From assembly GCF_019511525.1 (NCBI RefSeq), contig NZ_JAEUAT010000016.1:1-64000 (forward strand): DNA of 64,000 nucleotides. The letters are read 5' to 3'. The notes beneath the pieces were generated by a model. It was not told the DNA's origin, ran no database searches, and was given only the letters and a program-made list of their open reading frames with translations. The translations under genes were made by a program, and so were the position numbers. Below, piece after piece: positions 33,608 to 42,186 of this stretch (the stretch's first letter is position 1; each line of letters starts with the position of its first letter). The stretch comes from Rhizobium cauense (GTDB lineage Bacteria > Pseudomonadota > Alphaproteobacteria > Rhizobiales > Rhizobiaceae).

Positions 33608-34621
33608 ATGGCGCAGTTTACGTCGCCGCGGAGCCGATTGGCAGCGTCCAGTGCTGGGCTGCGGCTTCTCAAGGCCTTTCTGACGCTGCTTTGCGTTGTC
33701 GTGTTCAGCTTCCTGTTGCTCCGGCTCGCGCCTGGTGATCCAGCGCTGATACTGGCTGGCGATCAGGGAGGAAGCGATCCGGCGTTCGTCGACGAATTGC
33801 GTCGGCATCTCGGATTGGATGGTCCTGTATACCTTCAGCTGTGGCGGTATCTCCAGAGCATCGCAACACTGGACTTCGGTCTCTCCTATCGGGACCAGCG
33901 CCCGGTCATCCATATCGTCCTCGAGAAGGTCCCGGCGACACTGCTTCTGACGCTGAGTGGGTTCGTATTCTCCGTCGTGCTCGGTGTGACACTTGGTGCT
34001 CTGGCGTCAAGGAGGCCGGGATCGGTGATCGATGGATTGATCACGACGATATCGGTTGCTTTCTTCGCCATGCCGCTGTTCTGGGTTGGTCTCGTTTTCA
34101 TCATCATTTTTGCAGTCAAACTCGGCTGGCTTCCGTCGTACGGGATAGAGACCGCCGCCATTGCCGCAAAAGGTGGTTGGGCTGCCTTTTGGGATCGCGT
34201 GTCCCACATGATTTTACCAGTCCTGACACTCGGACTGTTTCACATGTCGGTCCATGCGAGGGTGGCCCGCACCACTCTCCTCCAGGTCTCAAGCATGGAC
34301 TTTATCCGAACGGCGCGTGCAAAGGGCCTCTCGTCCTGGCGCATCTGGCAGGATCACCTGCTTCGAAATGCCTTGCTACCGACCATCACGCTCGCAGCCC
34401 TGCAGGCGGGTCAGCTTATCGGCGGCTCGATACTCGTCGAAACGGTGTTCGCGTGGCCAGGCATCGGAAGACTGGCCTTCGACGCATTGGCAAGCCGGGA
34501 CTACAACGTCCTTCTGGCGGTGTTCATCGTATCGTCCTGTGGCGTAATCCTCGCAAACCTAGTCGCCGACGCGACCTATCGGATCATCGACCCGCGCCTC
34601 GACAGGGAGGGAACGGCATGA
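33608..34621 (+). CDS. Peptide-type ABC transporter permease (DppB-like)
   Basis: A 337-residue permease with LLRLAPGDPALILAGDQGGS near residue 40 (canonical GDP loop) and the EAA loop RTARAKGLSSWRIWQDHLLR near 234, followed by GSILVETVFAWPGIGRLAFD. About six helices. The ATG at 33608 is preferred over an upstream GTG that overlaps the preceding stop. Its stop overlaps the next start (ATGA). Confidence 0.93.
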   Translation: MAQFTSPRSRLAASSAGLRLLKAFLTLLCVVVFSFLLLRLAPGDPALILAGDQGGSDPAFVDELRRHLGLDGPVYLQLWRYLQSIATLDFGLSYRDQRPVIHIVLEKVPATLLLTLSGFVFSVVLGVTLGALASRRPGSVIDGLITTISVAFFAMPLFWVGLVFIIIFAVKLGWLPSYGIETAAIAAKGGWAAFWDRVSHMILPVLTLGLFHMSVHARVARTTLLQVSSMDFIRTARAKGLSSWRIWQDHLLRNALLPTITLAALQAGQLIGGSILVETVFAWPGIGRLAFDALASRDYNVLLAVFIVSSCGVILANLVADATYRIIDPRLDREGTA

Positions 34622-35457
34622 TCTTGCGGCAGAGCCATCCTTTGCTGAGGCCTCCCGTGCTCCTCGGCTTTCTTATTCTTGCAACCTTGGCAGTGCTCGT
34701 TGTTTTCGCAGACGTGTTATATCCCGATAATCCGTGGCGGATGGTGGCCCGGCCAAACCTGCCGCCCCTCTCCCCTGGTTTTCCCGCCGGGACGGACATG
34801 CTGGGGCGGGATCTTGCCGCAGGGCTCGTCCATGGCAGCCGCGCAACGCTTTCAGTGGCGATCAGTGTTGTTGCATTTGCAGTCACTTTTGGTGCCACTT
34901 TGGGGTTGGTGTCAGGATACTTCGGTGAGTTCGTCGATGAGGTGATCATTCGTGTCACCGAGTTCTTTCAGACCATTCCAGGGTTCCTGCTGACGATCAT
35001 GGTCGTCGCGATCCTCTCCCCAACACGCTGGACGGTCGTGTTTGCCATCGCCCTGATCTCATGGCCGCCGATCGTCCGGATCGTTCGCGCCGAGGTCTTG
35101 TCCATCCGCCGCCGTGACTGGGTCAGTGCGGCAAGAGTAAGCGGGCTGTCACATCTGCGGATTGCCGTTTCTCACGTGCTGCCAAACGTCCTGCCGCAGG
35201 TCATAGTACAGGGATCGCTGCTGGTCGCAGGCGCCGTGATGATCGAATCCGGCATCAGCTTCCTGGGGCTGGGAACCCGCGACTCCGTCTCCTGGGGCTT
35301 CCTGCTCGGCTCCGGTCGGACGTCTTTCAGCGTAAACTGGTGGCTATCCACTTTGCCTGGCCTTGCGATATTCCTCACCGTGCTCGCCTTCAACTTGGTC
35401 GGAGACGGGCTGGAACGCTGGCTCGATCCGAAGCGCACCGGAAGGGGTCAAGCATGA
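34618..35457 (+). CDS. Peptide-type ABC transporter permease (DppC-like)
   Basis: A 279-residue permease. The start at 34618 overlaps the preceding stop (ATGA). FPAGTDMLGRDLAAGLVHGS near residue 57 and the EAA loop WVSAARVSGLSHLRIAVSHV near 168, then ESGISFLGLGTRDSVSWG, place it as the DppC partner. A far longer open frame reaching upstream runs across the DppB gene in another frame and is spurious. Confidence 0.93.
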   Translation: MILRQSHPLLRPPVLLGFLILATLAVLVVFADVLYPDNPWRMVARPNLPPLSPGFPAGTDMLGRDLAAGLVHGSRATLSVAISVVAFAVTFGATLGLVSGYFGEFVDEVIIRVTEFFQTIPGFLLTIMVVAILSPTRWTVVFAIALISWPPIVRIVRAEVLSIRRRDWVSAARVSGLSHLRIAVSHVLPNVLPQVIVQGSLLVAGAVMIESGISFLGLGTRDSVSWGFLLGSGRTSFSVNWWLSTLPGLAIFLTVLAFNLVGDGLERWLDPKRTGRGQA

Positions 35458-37103
35458 CGCGCGGCTCGACGTCGCTTGTATCGATCGACAAGCTTGATAT
35501 CGCCCTTCCGAAGGGCGCAGACAGACCGCTCGCCGTTTCCAACGCAACGTTAAGCGTCGAACGAGGCCAGATCGTCTGCATTGTCGGCGAAAGCGGTTCT
35601 GGCAAGTCTGTGCTGGCCTCGGCGGTCGCTGGCCTTCTTCCGAGCGACTCGTTGAGGGTTGTCAGCGGCTCGCTGACGTTCGATGGCGAGAATGTGCTGG
35701 CACTGAGCGAACCTCGCCTGCGTCGGCTCCGCGGCGCACGAATTGGATATGTGTTCCAGGAGCCCATGACGGCGCTCAACCCACTGTTGACCGTAGGCAG
35801 GCAGGTCCGAGAGACATTGCAGGCCCACGGCCGTTCGGGAGCCGCGGACGAGATCACATCGCTGTTTGCATCCATGCATCTCCCGCATCCCGAAACGATC
35901 GTTCAAAGGTATCCGCATGAGCTATCCGGCGGACAACGCCAGAGAGTGGCGATTGCAATCGCAATCGCCTGCGACCCCGAGCTCCTGATTGCCGACGAAC
36001 CGACCACTGCGCTGGACGTCACGACGCAATCGGAGATCTTGAAGCTGATCCTTGAACTGCGGGCGGAACGCGGTCTTGCAGTGCTCTTCATCACCCACGA
36101 CTTTGGCGTGGTGCGCGATATCGCAGACCTTATCGTTGTCATGCAGGACGGCCAGATCGTGGAGACGGGTATCTCGAGAGAGCTGCTTGCCTCGCCCGGA
36201 CACCCGTATACGCGTAGACTGCTGTCGGCGGTACCAGACCTCACATCGACTCCGCACCGAGACGCAGTCAATACGTCCGCTATCCTCGAGCTCAGTAATA
36301 TCTGCAAGCGCCACAAGGCCCCGCGCCGAGTTTTTGGAAATGCGCGTCAGGCAGTTCCCGCGCTCAACGGGGTCAACCTGGTGCTGCGGCAAGGCGAAAC
36401 CCTGTCGCTTGTCGGGGAAAGCGGGTCGGGCAAGTCGACGCTGGGTCAGGTCATAACTGGCCTCTTGGAACGGGACGAAGGGCAGTTCCGCTTCATGAAC
36501 GAAGAGATCGTCCGCGCCAGAGATCTTTTTATCCGCGCGCGCCGACCCCTGATCCAAATGGTGTTCCAGGATCCGCAGTCGTCTCTGAACCCGCGCCACA
36601 CCGTTCGCCGCGTCCTCACCGAGGCTGCGATCAATTGCGGTCTCACCAAGGACACTGCCGAAGTGCGTATGAGAGAACTGCTTGGCCGCGTCGGGATCGA
36701 TCCAAGTGCAGCCGATCGCAGGCCGCATGCATTCTCGGGCGGACAACGCCAACGTATCGCCCTGGCCCGAGCGCTCATGCTTGAACCGAGGCTGCTGGTC
36801 GCTGACGAACCCGTATCAGCGCTGGATGTCTCGGTTCAGGCCCAGGTCCTGAAGCTGTTGTCCGAACTCCAGCGTGACCTTGGCCTCTCCGTGCTCTTCA
36901 TCACCCATGACCTGCGCGTCGCTGCCTCGATTTCGGATACTATTGCCGTCATGCAGGGCGGCAAGATCGTCGAAGTCGGTCCTGCGGGCGAAATCATCAG
37001 CAATCCAAAATCCACCTACGCTCGAAAACTGATCGCCTCCATCCCCGGGAGGCACTCGATCAAGCTACGAGCCGAATCCTTTGCACAACGAGATTTTGCA
37101 TGA
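35454..37103 (+). CDS. Fused double ATPase of the second peptide-type importer
   Basis: A 549-residue protein with two ABC domains: Walker A GESGSGKSVLASAV near 40, LSGGQRQRVAIAIA near 158 and LLIADEPTTALDV near 178, then GESGSGKSTLGQVI near 321, SGGQRQRIALARAL near 428 and LLVADEPVSALDV near 447. Start overlaps the permease stop (ATGA). It powers the importer encoded just upstream and completes a five-domain system. Confidence 0.95.
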   Translation: MTRGSTSLVSIDKLDIALPKGADRPLAVSNATLSVERGQIVCIVGESGSGKSVLASAVAGLLPSDSLRVVSGSLTFDGENVLALSEPRLRRLRGARIGYVFQEPMTALNPLLTVGRQVRETLQAHGRSGAADEITSLFASMHLPHPETIVQRYPHELSGGQRQRVAIAIAIACDPELLIADEPTTALDVTTQSEILKLILELRAERGLAVLFITHDFGVVRDIADLIVVMQDGQIVETGISRELLASPGHPYTRRLLSAVPDLTSTPHRDAVNTSAILELSNICKRHKAPRRVFGNARQAVPALNGVNLVLRQGETLSLVGESGSGKSTLGQVITGLLERDEGQFRFMNEEIVRARDLFIRARRPLIQMVFQDPQSSLNPRHTVRRVLTEAAINCGLTKDTAEVRMRELLGRVGIDPSAADRRPHAFSGGQRQRIALARALMLEPRLLVADEPVSALDVSVQAQVLKLLSELQRDLGLSVLFITHDLRVAASISDTIAVMQGGKIVEVGPAGEIISNPKSTYARKLIASIPGRHSIKLRAESFAQRDFA

Positions 37104-37172
37104 CAATAAAAGACTTGGCGACCTCGCTGATCCTGGCCCCTTCAATGCGCAATTACTCGCGGAGATGAAACG

Positions 37173-38306
37173 GTGAGCGGACGCATCAATCTTCACTGGT
37201 ATCTCCCAACGAACGGCGACAGTCGCGGGTTGACAGGGTCTGGAAATGACAGCCATATCATCGGCTTTGCCGGAGGCTTCAGGCCGCCCACGCTGTCCTA
37301 TCTCGGCGAGGTGGCTCGTGCGGCGGAAGCCCAACCCTTCCACGCCGTTCTGACACCAACTGGAACATGGTGCGAAGATGCGTGGATCGCGACGGCGGCG
37401 CTATCGCGCGAGACGACGCGACTGAAATTCCTTGTGGCATTTCGTCCTGGTCTGATTTCGCCAACGCTCGTCGCGCATCAGGCAGCAACGTTCCAACGGA
37501 TTACCGACGGCCGACTTCTGCTTAACGTCGTGACCGGCGGCGATCGCTTCGAACAGGCCCGCTTCGGCGACCATCTCGACCACGATGCGCGGTATGAACG
37601 GACCGCGGAGTTCATTCAGGTTCTTCGAGGCGTGACGGACGAAAGCCAGCAGGAGCCCTTCTCCTTCAAAGGGAAGCACTATGACATCCGCGAGGCTCGC
37701 ATCAACGCAGCTCCCTTCATTCTGCCCGCGATCTTCTTCGGCGGCGCCAGCAGCGCGGCGACCGAGGTCGCGACATCCCACGCAGATGTCTATCTCGTAT
37801 GGGGGCGTCAGCCGGATCTCGAGGCCGACAACATCGCGAAGCTGAAAGCGCAGGCTGCAGCCAAAGGACGTGATCTAAAGTTCGGTGTTCGCCTGCATGT
37901 GATCTCACGAGATACCGAGAGCGAAGCGTGGGCGGTTGCCGACAAGCTTCTGTCCTGGATTTCTCCTGAACAGGTCGCGAAGGCCCGGGGTCTCGCTTCG
38001 AAATCGGAATCCGTCGGTCAGCGCAATATGTCCGCCCTGCATGCAGACCGCGACGCTTTGCCGAAATCTGCGCGCGATCTTCAAATCCATCCGGGCGTGT
38101 GGTCCGGCTACGGCCTCGTGCGTGGAGGGGCTGGAACAGCCTTGGTGGGAAGCCATGAACAGGTAGCGGATCTCATTGAAGCCTATCACAACGCTGGCTT
38201 CGATCACTTTATCCTCTCGGGTCAGCCTCATCTCGAGGAAGCATGGCATTTCGGAGAAGGCGCAGCCGCCCTTTTGAAGTCCCGGGGGCGCCTCGCTCCA
38301 GTGTAG
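37173..38306 (+). CDS. ssuD: FMNH2-dependent alkanesulfonate monooxygenase
   Basis: A 377-residue SsuD-type enzyme that desulfonates organosulfonates to aldehyde and sulfite with FMNH2 and oxygen. Length and motifs match SsuD closely: LHWYLPTNGDSRGL at the start, LTPTGTWCEDAWIATAAL near 60 with the conserved Cys, LKFLVAFRPGLISPTLVAHQ near 85, TDGRLLLNVVTGGDR near 112, and the end GLVRGGAGTALVGSHEQVAD followed by SGQPHLEEAWHFGE. The start is GTG after GGAGA. No FMN reductase (SsuE) is encoded nearby. The nearby transporter is peptide-type and not SsuABC, which is unusual for SsuD. Confidence 0.92.
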   Translation: MSGRINLHWYLPTNGDSRGLTGSGNDSHIIGFAGGFRPPTLSYLGEVARAAEAQPFHAVLTPTGTWCEDAWIATAALSRETTRLKFLVAFRPGLISPTLVAHQAATFQRITDGRLLLNVVTGGDRFEQARFGDHLDHDARYERTAEFIQVLRGVTDESQQEPFSFKGKHYDIREARINAAPFILPAIFFGGASSAATEVATSHADVYLVWGRQPDLEADNIAKLKAQAAAKGRDLKFGVRLHVISRDTESEAWAVADKLLSWISPEQVAKARGLASKSESVGQRNMSALHADRDALPKSARDLQIHPGVWSGYGLVRGGAGTALVGSHEQVADLIEAYHNAGFDHFILSGQPHLEEAWHFGEGAAALLKSRGRLAPV

Positions 38307-38393
38307 CCACCAAGAAATAAGCCGCTTCCGTTGTCCATCACGGCGTCTTCCCATCATGGTTCTCGATTTCCGTATGACTTTCAAAGGCCTATA

Positions 38394-39623
38394 ATGACTG
38401 ACCAATTGTTGAAATTCGAAGTTCGATCGCTCGCTCACACCGAAGGGCGCCGAGAAGCCTTCGCCAAGTTCCGACAGTCAATGCTTGGTATCGGCGATAT
38501 CGGCCGCGCAAGCACCGAGGCCGAACATGCCTATCTTGAGGGTGGCTCCCCGATTGGAGGATTTGTCGACGACGAACTCCAAGGCGTCGTGAACGGATAC
38601 GGATCATCTGTCGTACTGCCAGGCGGCAATCGCGTCAGTCACTTGGGAGTGACTCATGTCGGCGTGTCACCCACGCACGCAAGGCGCGGAATCGCGAGAA
38701 GACTTCTGACCGAGCAACTCCGCCAAGCCCGCGCAAGCGGCTTCGTTGTCGCAGGCCTTCGCGCTTCGGACGCCAGGATATACGGCCGATATGGATACGG
38801 CATCGCATCCTGGTCGGTTCGCCAAGAGATTGACCTTACGAACGGAGGAAGGCTCAACCCAGTTCATCGGGGTGATGTGAGGCGCGTCGACGCTCTGGAG
38901 AACTTCGAACTCTTCAAGAGGATAGCAAACTCGTCGCCGGTACCACGTGCCGCCACGCTGACTCGCTGGGATGCCTGGTGGGAAATCCAGAAGTTTCGCA
39001 CGACACAGGGATCGACACCGCATCATGCCGTCGTCATCGGAGCCGAAGGAGCAGAGCGTGGGTATTTGAGGTTTCACGTTCAACCATCGGAAAACTGGTT
39101 CACGTCAGCTCAGCGAACGGTAATCGTAGACGATCTGGTTGCCCATGACGACGTTGCTTGGCGGGGATTGATGGAGCACCTTCTTTCTCAGGATATCCTC
39201 CACAAGGTCATCTTACCCTCACGCCCTATCGATGACCCGTTGCAGCTTCTTATCGACAACCCAAGGGCCGTGCAGATCTCGGAGCTTCGCGATGAGAGCT
39301 GGATCAGACCACTGGACTTGGAAAAATTTCTCAACGGCCGGACATATGGGCGCGATAGTCGAGTGGTCTTCCAAATCACCGACCCGATCCTTCCTGACAA
39401 CACCGGGGTTTGGTCTCTTTCGGGTAAGGGTGCCGTGCGCAGCGAAGAGCGGCCTGCATTGGAATTGTCGATACAGGCTATTGCAGAACTTGTCTTCGGC
39501 GCGCAGTCAGCGGCCGCTCTCGCGGCCGCGGGTCGGATCGACGCAGATAGGCTGGGCATTGGCGCCCTGGACGAGGCGTTTGGTGTGCCTGGAACGAGAC
39601 CCCATTCCGGCATTTCGTTCTAG
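38394..39623 (+). CDS. Eis-like N-acetyltransferase (GNAT)
   Basis: A 409-residue protein with the Eis architecture: an N-terminal GNAT domain (GVTHVGVSPTHARRGIARRL near residue 85 is the acetyl-CoA pyrophosphate loop), a second GNAT-like domain, and a C-terminal SCP2-like domain starting near 320. YGRYGYGIASWSVRQ near 131 is typical. Eis enzymes acetylate lysines or amines, including aminoglycosides. As the last gene of an importer plus monooxygenase operon it may modify an amine on the imported substrate; this is inference. Confidence 0.85.
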   Translation: MTDQLLKFEVRSLAHTEGRREAFAKFRQSMLGIGDIGRASTEAEHAYLEGGSPIGGFVDDELQGVVNGYGSSVVLPGGNRVSHLGVTHVGVSPTHARRGIARRLLTEQLRQARASGFVVAGLRASDARIYGRYGYGIASWSVRQEIDLTNGGRLNPVHRGDVRRVDALENFELFKRIANSSPVPRAATLTRWDAWWEIQKFRTTQGSTPHHAVVIGAEGAERGYLRFHVQPSENWFTSAQRTVIVDDLVAHDDVAWRGLMEHLLSQDILHKVILPSRPIDDPLQLLIDNPRAVQISELRDESWIRPLDLEKFLNGRTYGRDSRVVFQITDPILPDNTGVWSLSGKGAVRSEERPALELSIQAIAELVFGAQSAAALAAAGRIDADRLGIGALDEAFGVPGTRPHSGISF

Positions 39624-40048
39624 CTTTGAAAGTGGTTAGCCTATTTGCCCGAACAGGTGCTAGCGAGGCGCTTCCCGTTCCTCAAACTCGACATCAAAGC
39701 TCACCTGATTGAAAGTCGGGCAGGACGTGATCAGACGTCGGACGATGTATGATCGTGCGGATTTGGGGGCTCGGTTGCCCAGCGTGCGTAAGTCGCCGCT
39801 GGCCGTTGTCACATGGTCGACCGCTCTCTTCTCACCGGAGGCGCTTTGGCGGCGATATCGCGTTTCGGGTGCTGAGAGTTATGGCACACTCATAGAGTTG
39901 CTTTCCGCTGCGCTCGCACGAAAAACAGCGCGGCCGAGCGCGGAAAACCGAGGCGAACCAATTTTCGACTCCCGCAAAGCTGTTCAGACGCTATGAACTG
40001 ACCTCGGGCCAGATCTGCTCCGGGCGCCTTTGACCTAAGTGCGCACCC
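39624..40048. other. Intergenic region, nothing recognised
   Basis: About 425 bases after the acetyltransferase. Open frames of up to 95 codons have no recognisable features. It borders a decayed permease gene. Confidence 0.4.
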
Positions 40049-40160
40049 TTAACGCCGCTCCGTTCGGTGGGCGATCTGCGTCACCGCATAGGCGATCACC
40101 ATGTAGATGACCCCCGCAACCAGGAAGGCCTCCAGATAATAGAAGTTCAGGACCGCAGTG
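40049..40160 (-). pseudogene. Amino-acid ABC permease, last 36 codons only
   Basis: Minus-strand sequence TAVLNFYYLEAFLVAGVIYM followed by VIAYAVTQIAHRTERR and a stop is the characteristic C-terminus of HisM/GlnP-type permeases. Upstream sequence does not continue the gene. It is the remnant of a deleted amino-acid importer. Confidence 0.7.
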
Positions 40161-40406
40161 ACGCGAAGCCTTCCATTTTGTCGCCTGCATCGCGATCGAA
40201 TCTGCGGGCCGACAGGCAAACACATTCGATCGGCGAGACCGTCGTCAGCCGAAAACGTGCCGGGGGACCGGAATGACGATGTCCATGTCGGATGCGAATC
40301 CAGCCGCCTGTTGAACGAGATCGAACATCAGCCTGGGATTAGCCTAGTCTCAGAACAAACCTGCCAACGACACTGATAGCACCAGGTCGCGAGAGGTTAG
40401 CTTAAA

Positions 40407-40724
40407 CTAATTCGGCAGGAAAGGCACTCTGCGTGCGGTCACGGCATCAAGCTTCCGCACGAGAAGCGCCGCCTCCAAAAGCACCGTAGAGAACGTGATA
40501 TCATCGGCAGTCGCCACGCTGTCGGCCATAATCAGAAGCGTCTTGCCGAGATGAGCAACACCTGAGCTTTGTGAAGAAGCATCATCCAGTAGCTCGACAT
40601 GTTCAAGGAGCGCGTGAACCAAGCGAGTAATGATTAGGCGTCGCTGCCTGGCATCCATCGCCGGTGACTCGGTAGATATTTTTATGAGCTCAGCGGCTGT
40701 CAACGTGTGATTAGCGTCTCTCAT
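40407..40724 (-). CDS. Hypothetical protein, 105 residues
   Basis: A mainly helical soluble protein (TLTAAELIKISTESPAMDAR, LLEHVELLDDASSQSSGVAH, VLLEAALLVRKLDAVTARRV). GGAGGAGG lies 10 bases before the ATG at 40724, a longer spacing than normal. No family is recognised. It runs with two other small genes in the same direction. Confidence 0.55.
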   Translation of the reverse strand: MRDANHTLTAAELIKISTESPAMDARQRRLIITRLVHALLEHVELLDDASSQSSGVAHLGKTLLIMADSVATADDITFSTVLLEAALLVRKLDAVTARRVPFLPN

Positions 40725-40793
40725 ATCGACATTGCCTCCTCCAGATACTGTACTCCAAAGTGTCGGCTTAACTGAGTTCATACATCGCTAAGG

Positions 40794-40961
40794 CTAGTAC
40801 CACGGGCCTGGCACCGCGCCCCAATAATAGAGCTCATAAGACCTTGCCAGATATTGGTCATCTTCACTGGAATAGACCGGTTGTCGGCTTGGTTCCCGGT
40901 GTATGGGGTCTTCAATCTTCTTAGGCCTCCGCCAAAGCCAGGCCGCTAGTGATCGCAACAT
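40794..40961 (-). CDS. Hypothetical small protein, 55 residues
   Basis: A short gene with GGAAAGAG before its ATG. The product begins MLRSLAAWLWRRPKKIEDPI and ends DQYLARSYELYYWGAVPGPW plus Tyr. The amphipathic N-terminus and aromatic-rich end resemble small rhizobial proteins of unknown function, DUF3563-like in layout only. Transcribed between two other small minus-strand genes. Confidence 0.5.
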   Translation of the reverse strand: MLRSLAAWLWRRPKKIEDPIHREPSRQPVYSSEDDQYLARSYELYYWGAVPGPWY

Positions 40962-40992
40962 CGCTCTTTCCTTTCAAATACTTGTCGGTGTG

Positions 40993-41271
40993 CTAGTGGC
41001 TCGTGAGACCCGCCAAAGATGACAGGGCGCGTTGAATTAGACCTGGTTTATATCGGGAATTTCGTTGGAGATGCCCGTCGCGATATTCAAGTCGGCGGCA
41101 GATACTTGAGATCTCATTGCCGATTTCAGTGATGCGCTCGCGCAGTTCAGCTTCAAGGCCGCCGTCATGATCGTACTCGTCGAAGCAGTCTCGAGCTTCG
41201 TGCATCAAAAGCTGGGCTTCCAGCTGGTCACGAATGCGAGAAAGCCGCGCGAAATGCCTTGAGGCGCTCAT
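40993..41271 (-). CDS. Hypothetical coiled-coil-like protein, 92 residues
   Basis: A charged, helical protein (FARLSRIRDQLEAQLLMHEA, ELRERITEIGNEISSICRRL). GGAG precedes the ATG at good spacing. Heptad-like leucines suggest a coiled coil. No family is recognised. Confidence 0.58.
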   Translation of the reverse strand: MSASRHFARLSRIRDQLEAQLLMHEARDCFDEYDHDGGLEAELRERITEIGNEISSICRRLEYRDGHLQRNSRYKPGLIQRALSSLAGLTSH

Positions 41272-41419
41272 CTCAATCTCCTTAATACTGCGAGACCCAG
41301 AATAGACTATTAAGTTTGTAGACTATAGAAACATAACTTCAAATAGCGCGCGCCGCTTAGAAAGCGTTCCGCTGCAAACTGGCGTGACTGAAAAGACAAC
41401 CCTCCCGACCTCCGTCGCC

Positions 41420-41745
41420 CTAATTCCGGGCGAGCGGCAGATGGTCTAGCGGCAGGCTCGTGGTGTATTTTATGGTTTCCATGGCGAAGGCGGATGCAAC
41501 AGCGCGAATCTGGACCTTCGCGAGCAGGCGTTCATAGAAAGCATTGTATACATGGACACCGGCACGACCACCCGCATCAGGTAGTCAATTTCTCCACTCA
41601 TTCGGTAGAACTCAACGACTTCAGGAAAGCTTGCAACGACATCGGACAAGCGCCGGAGCAGCTCGGTTGAGTGCGAACCGGTTCTACCGGCAATCGTCGC
41701 GGAAGAGAAGGGCCTTCTTGTTTCGATCGAAAGCCTCACCATCTC
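41420..41745 (-). pseudogene. Lrp/AsnC-family regulator, C-terminal part, frameshifted
   Basis: The effector (RAM) domain of an Lrp-type regulator. One frame reads LRRLSDVVASFPEVVEFYRM and SGEIDYLMRVVVP; after a one-base deletion near 41555 another frame reads VHVYNAFYERLLAKVQIRAV and ends ETIKYTTSLPLDHLPLARN before a stop. Restoring one base in a GAT codon rejoins them. The DNA-binding N-terminus is absent; homology ends near 41745, close to the start of the divergent small zinc-ribbon gene. Confidence 0.8.
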
Positions 41746-41775
41746 CAAGGGGTCCTCCAACCTGGAGCACTCGAG

Positions 41776-41946
41776 ATGGAAGACGACATCCTGGAGCTGA
41801 AAGCCACCACCGAAATCGAAATCCTGCCGCCGGAGCACGACGACGCCAGTCGCGAGGGCGCGTGTACCTGTCTTTGTTGTGGGCGCACGCAATCCTTCCT
41901 GGACGACGACGGCTGCGGCATCTGCGAGGAGTGCCTCGCGCCGTAG
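41776..41946 (+). CDS. Small zinc-ribbon-like protein, 56 residues
   Basis: An acidic small protein whose C-terminal half carries CTCLCC and CGICEEC, six cysteines suited to bind zinc. GGAG lies eight bases before the ATG. It starts an apparent operon with a DUF3606 protein and exonuclease III, 63 bases upstream of the former. No named family is recognised. Confidence 0.6.
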   Translation: MEDDILELKATTEIEILPPEHDDASREGACTCLCCGRTQSFLDDDGCGICEECLAP

Positions 41947-42009
41947 GTCATGGAACTTCTTGATTCGACGCCCGTTTTCGGAGGATCGACATCATCAGGA
42001 GGTATTTAC

Positions 42010-42183
42010 ATGGCCACCACGTCACGAGGCAGAGCGCAGGATCGCGCTAAGGTCGCCGGCGGTCAGGATCACGAAGTCCGCTACGAAGCCAAAAAGGAAG
42101 GCGTCTCGAAAGATACGGTCAAGAAGGCCGTGAAGAGCGCCGGGAATTCGCGCAAGAAGGTCGAAGCGGAGATCCGGCACTAG
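42010..42183 (+). CDS. DUF3606 protein
   Basis: A 57-residue basic protein with HEVRYEAKKEGVSKDTVKKA and VKSAGNSRKKVEAEI, which match the DUF3606 family of small proteins frequent in rhizobia. A perfect AGGAGG seven bases before the ATG fixes the start, 20 codons inside a longer open frame. It ends four bases before the exonuclease gene. Its biochemical role is unknown; the basic composition would suit nucleic-acid binding. Confidence 0.82.
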   Translation: MATTSRGRAQDRAKVAGGQDHEVRYEAKKEGVSKDTVKKAVKSAGNSRKKVEAEIRH

Positions 42184-42186
42184 GCC

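Noticed and set aside
33841..34617. Long N-terminal extension of the DppC-like permease frame
   Set aside because: It runs through the DppB-like permease in another frame and has non-membrane, Arg-rich composition; the ATGA overlap at 34618 is the real start.
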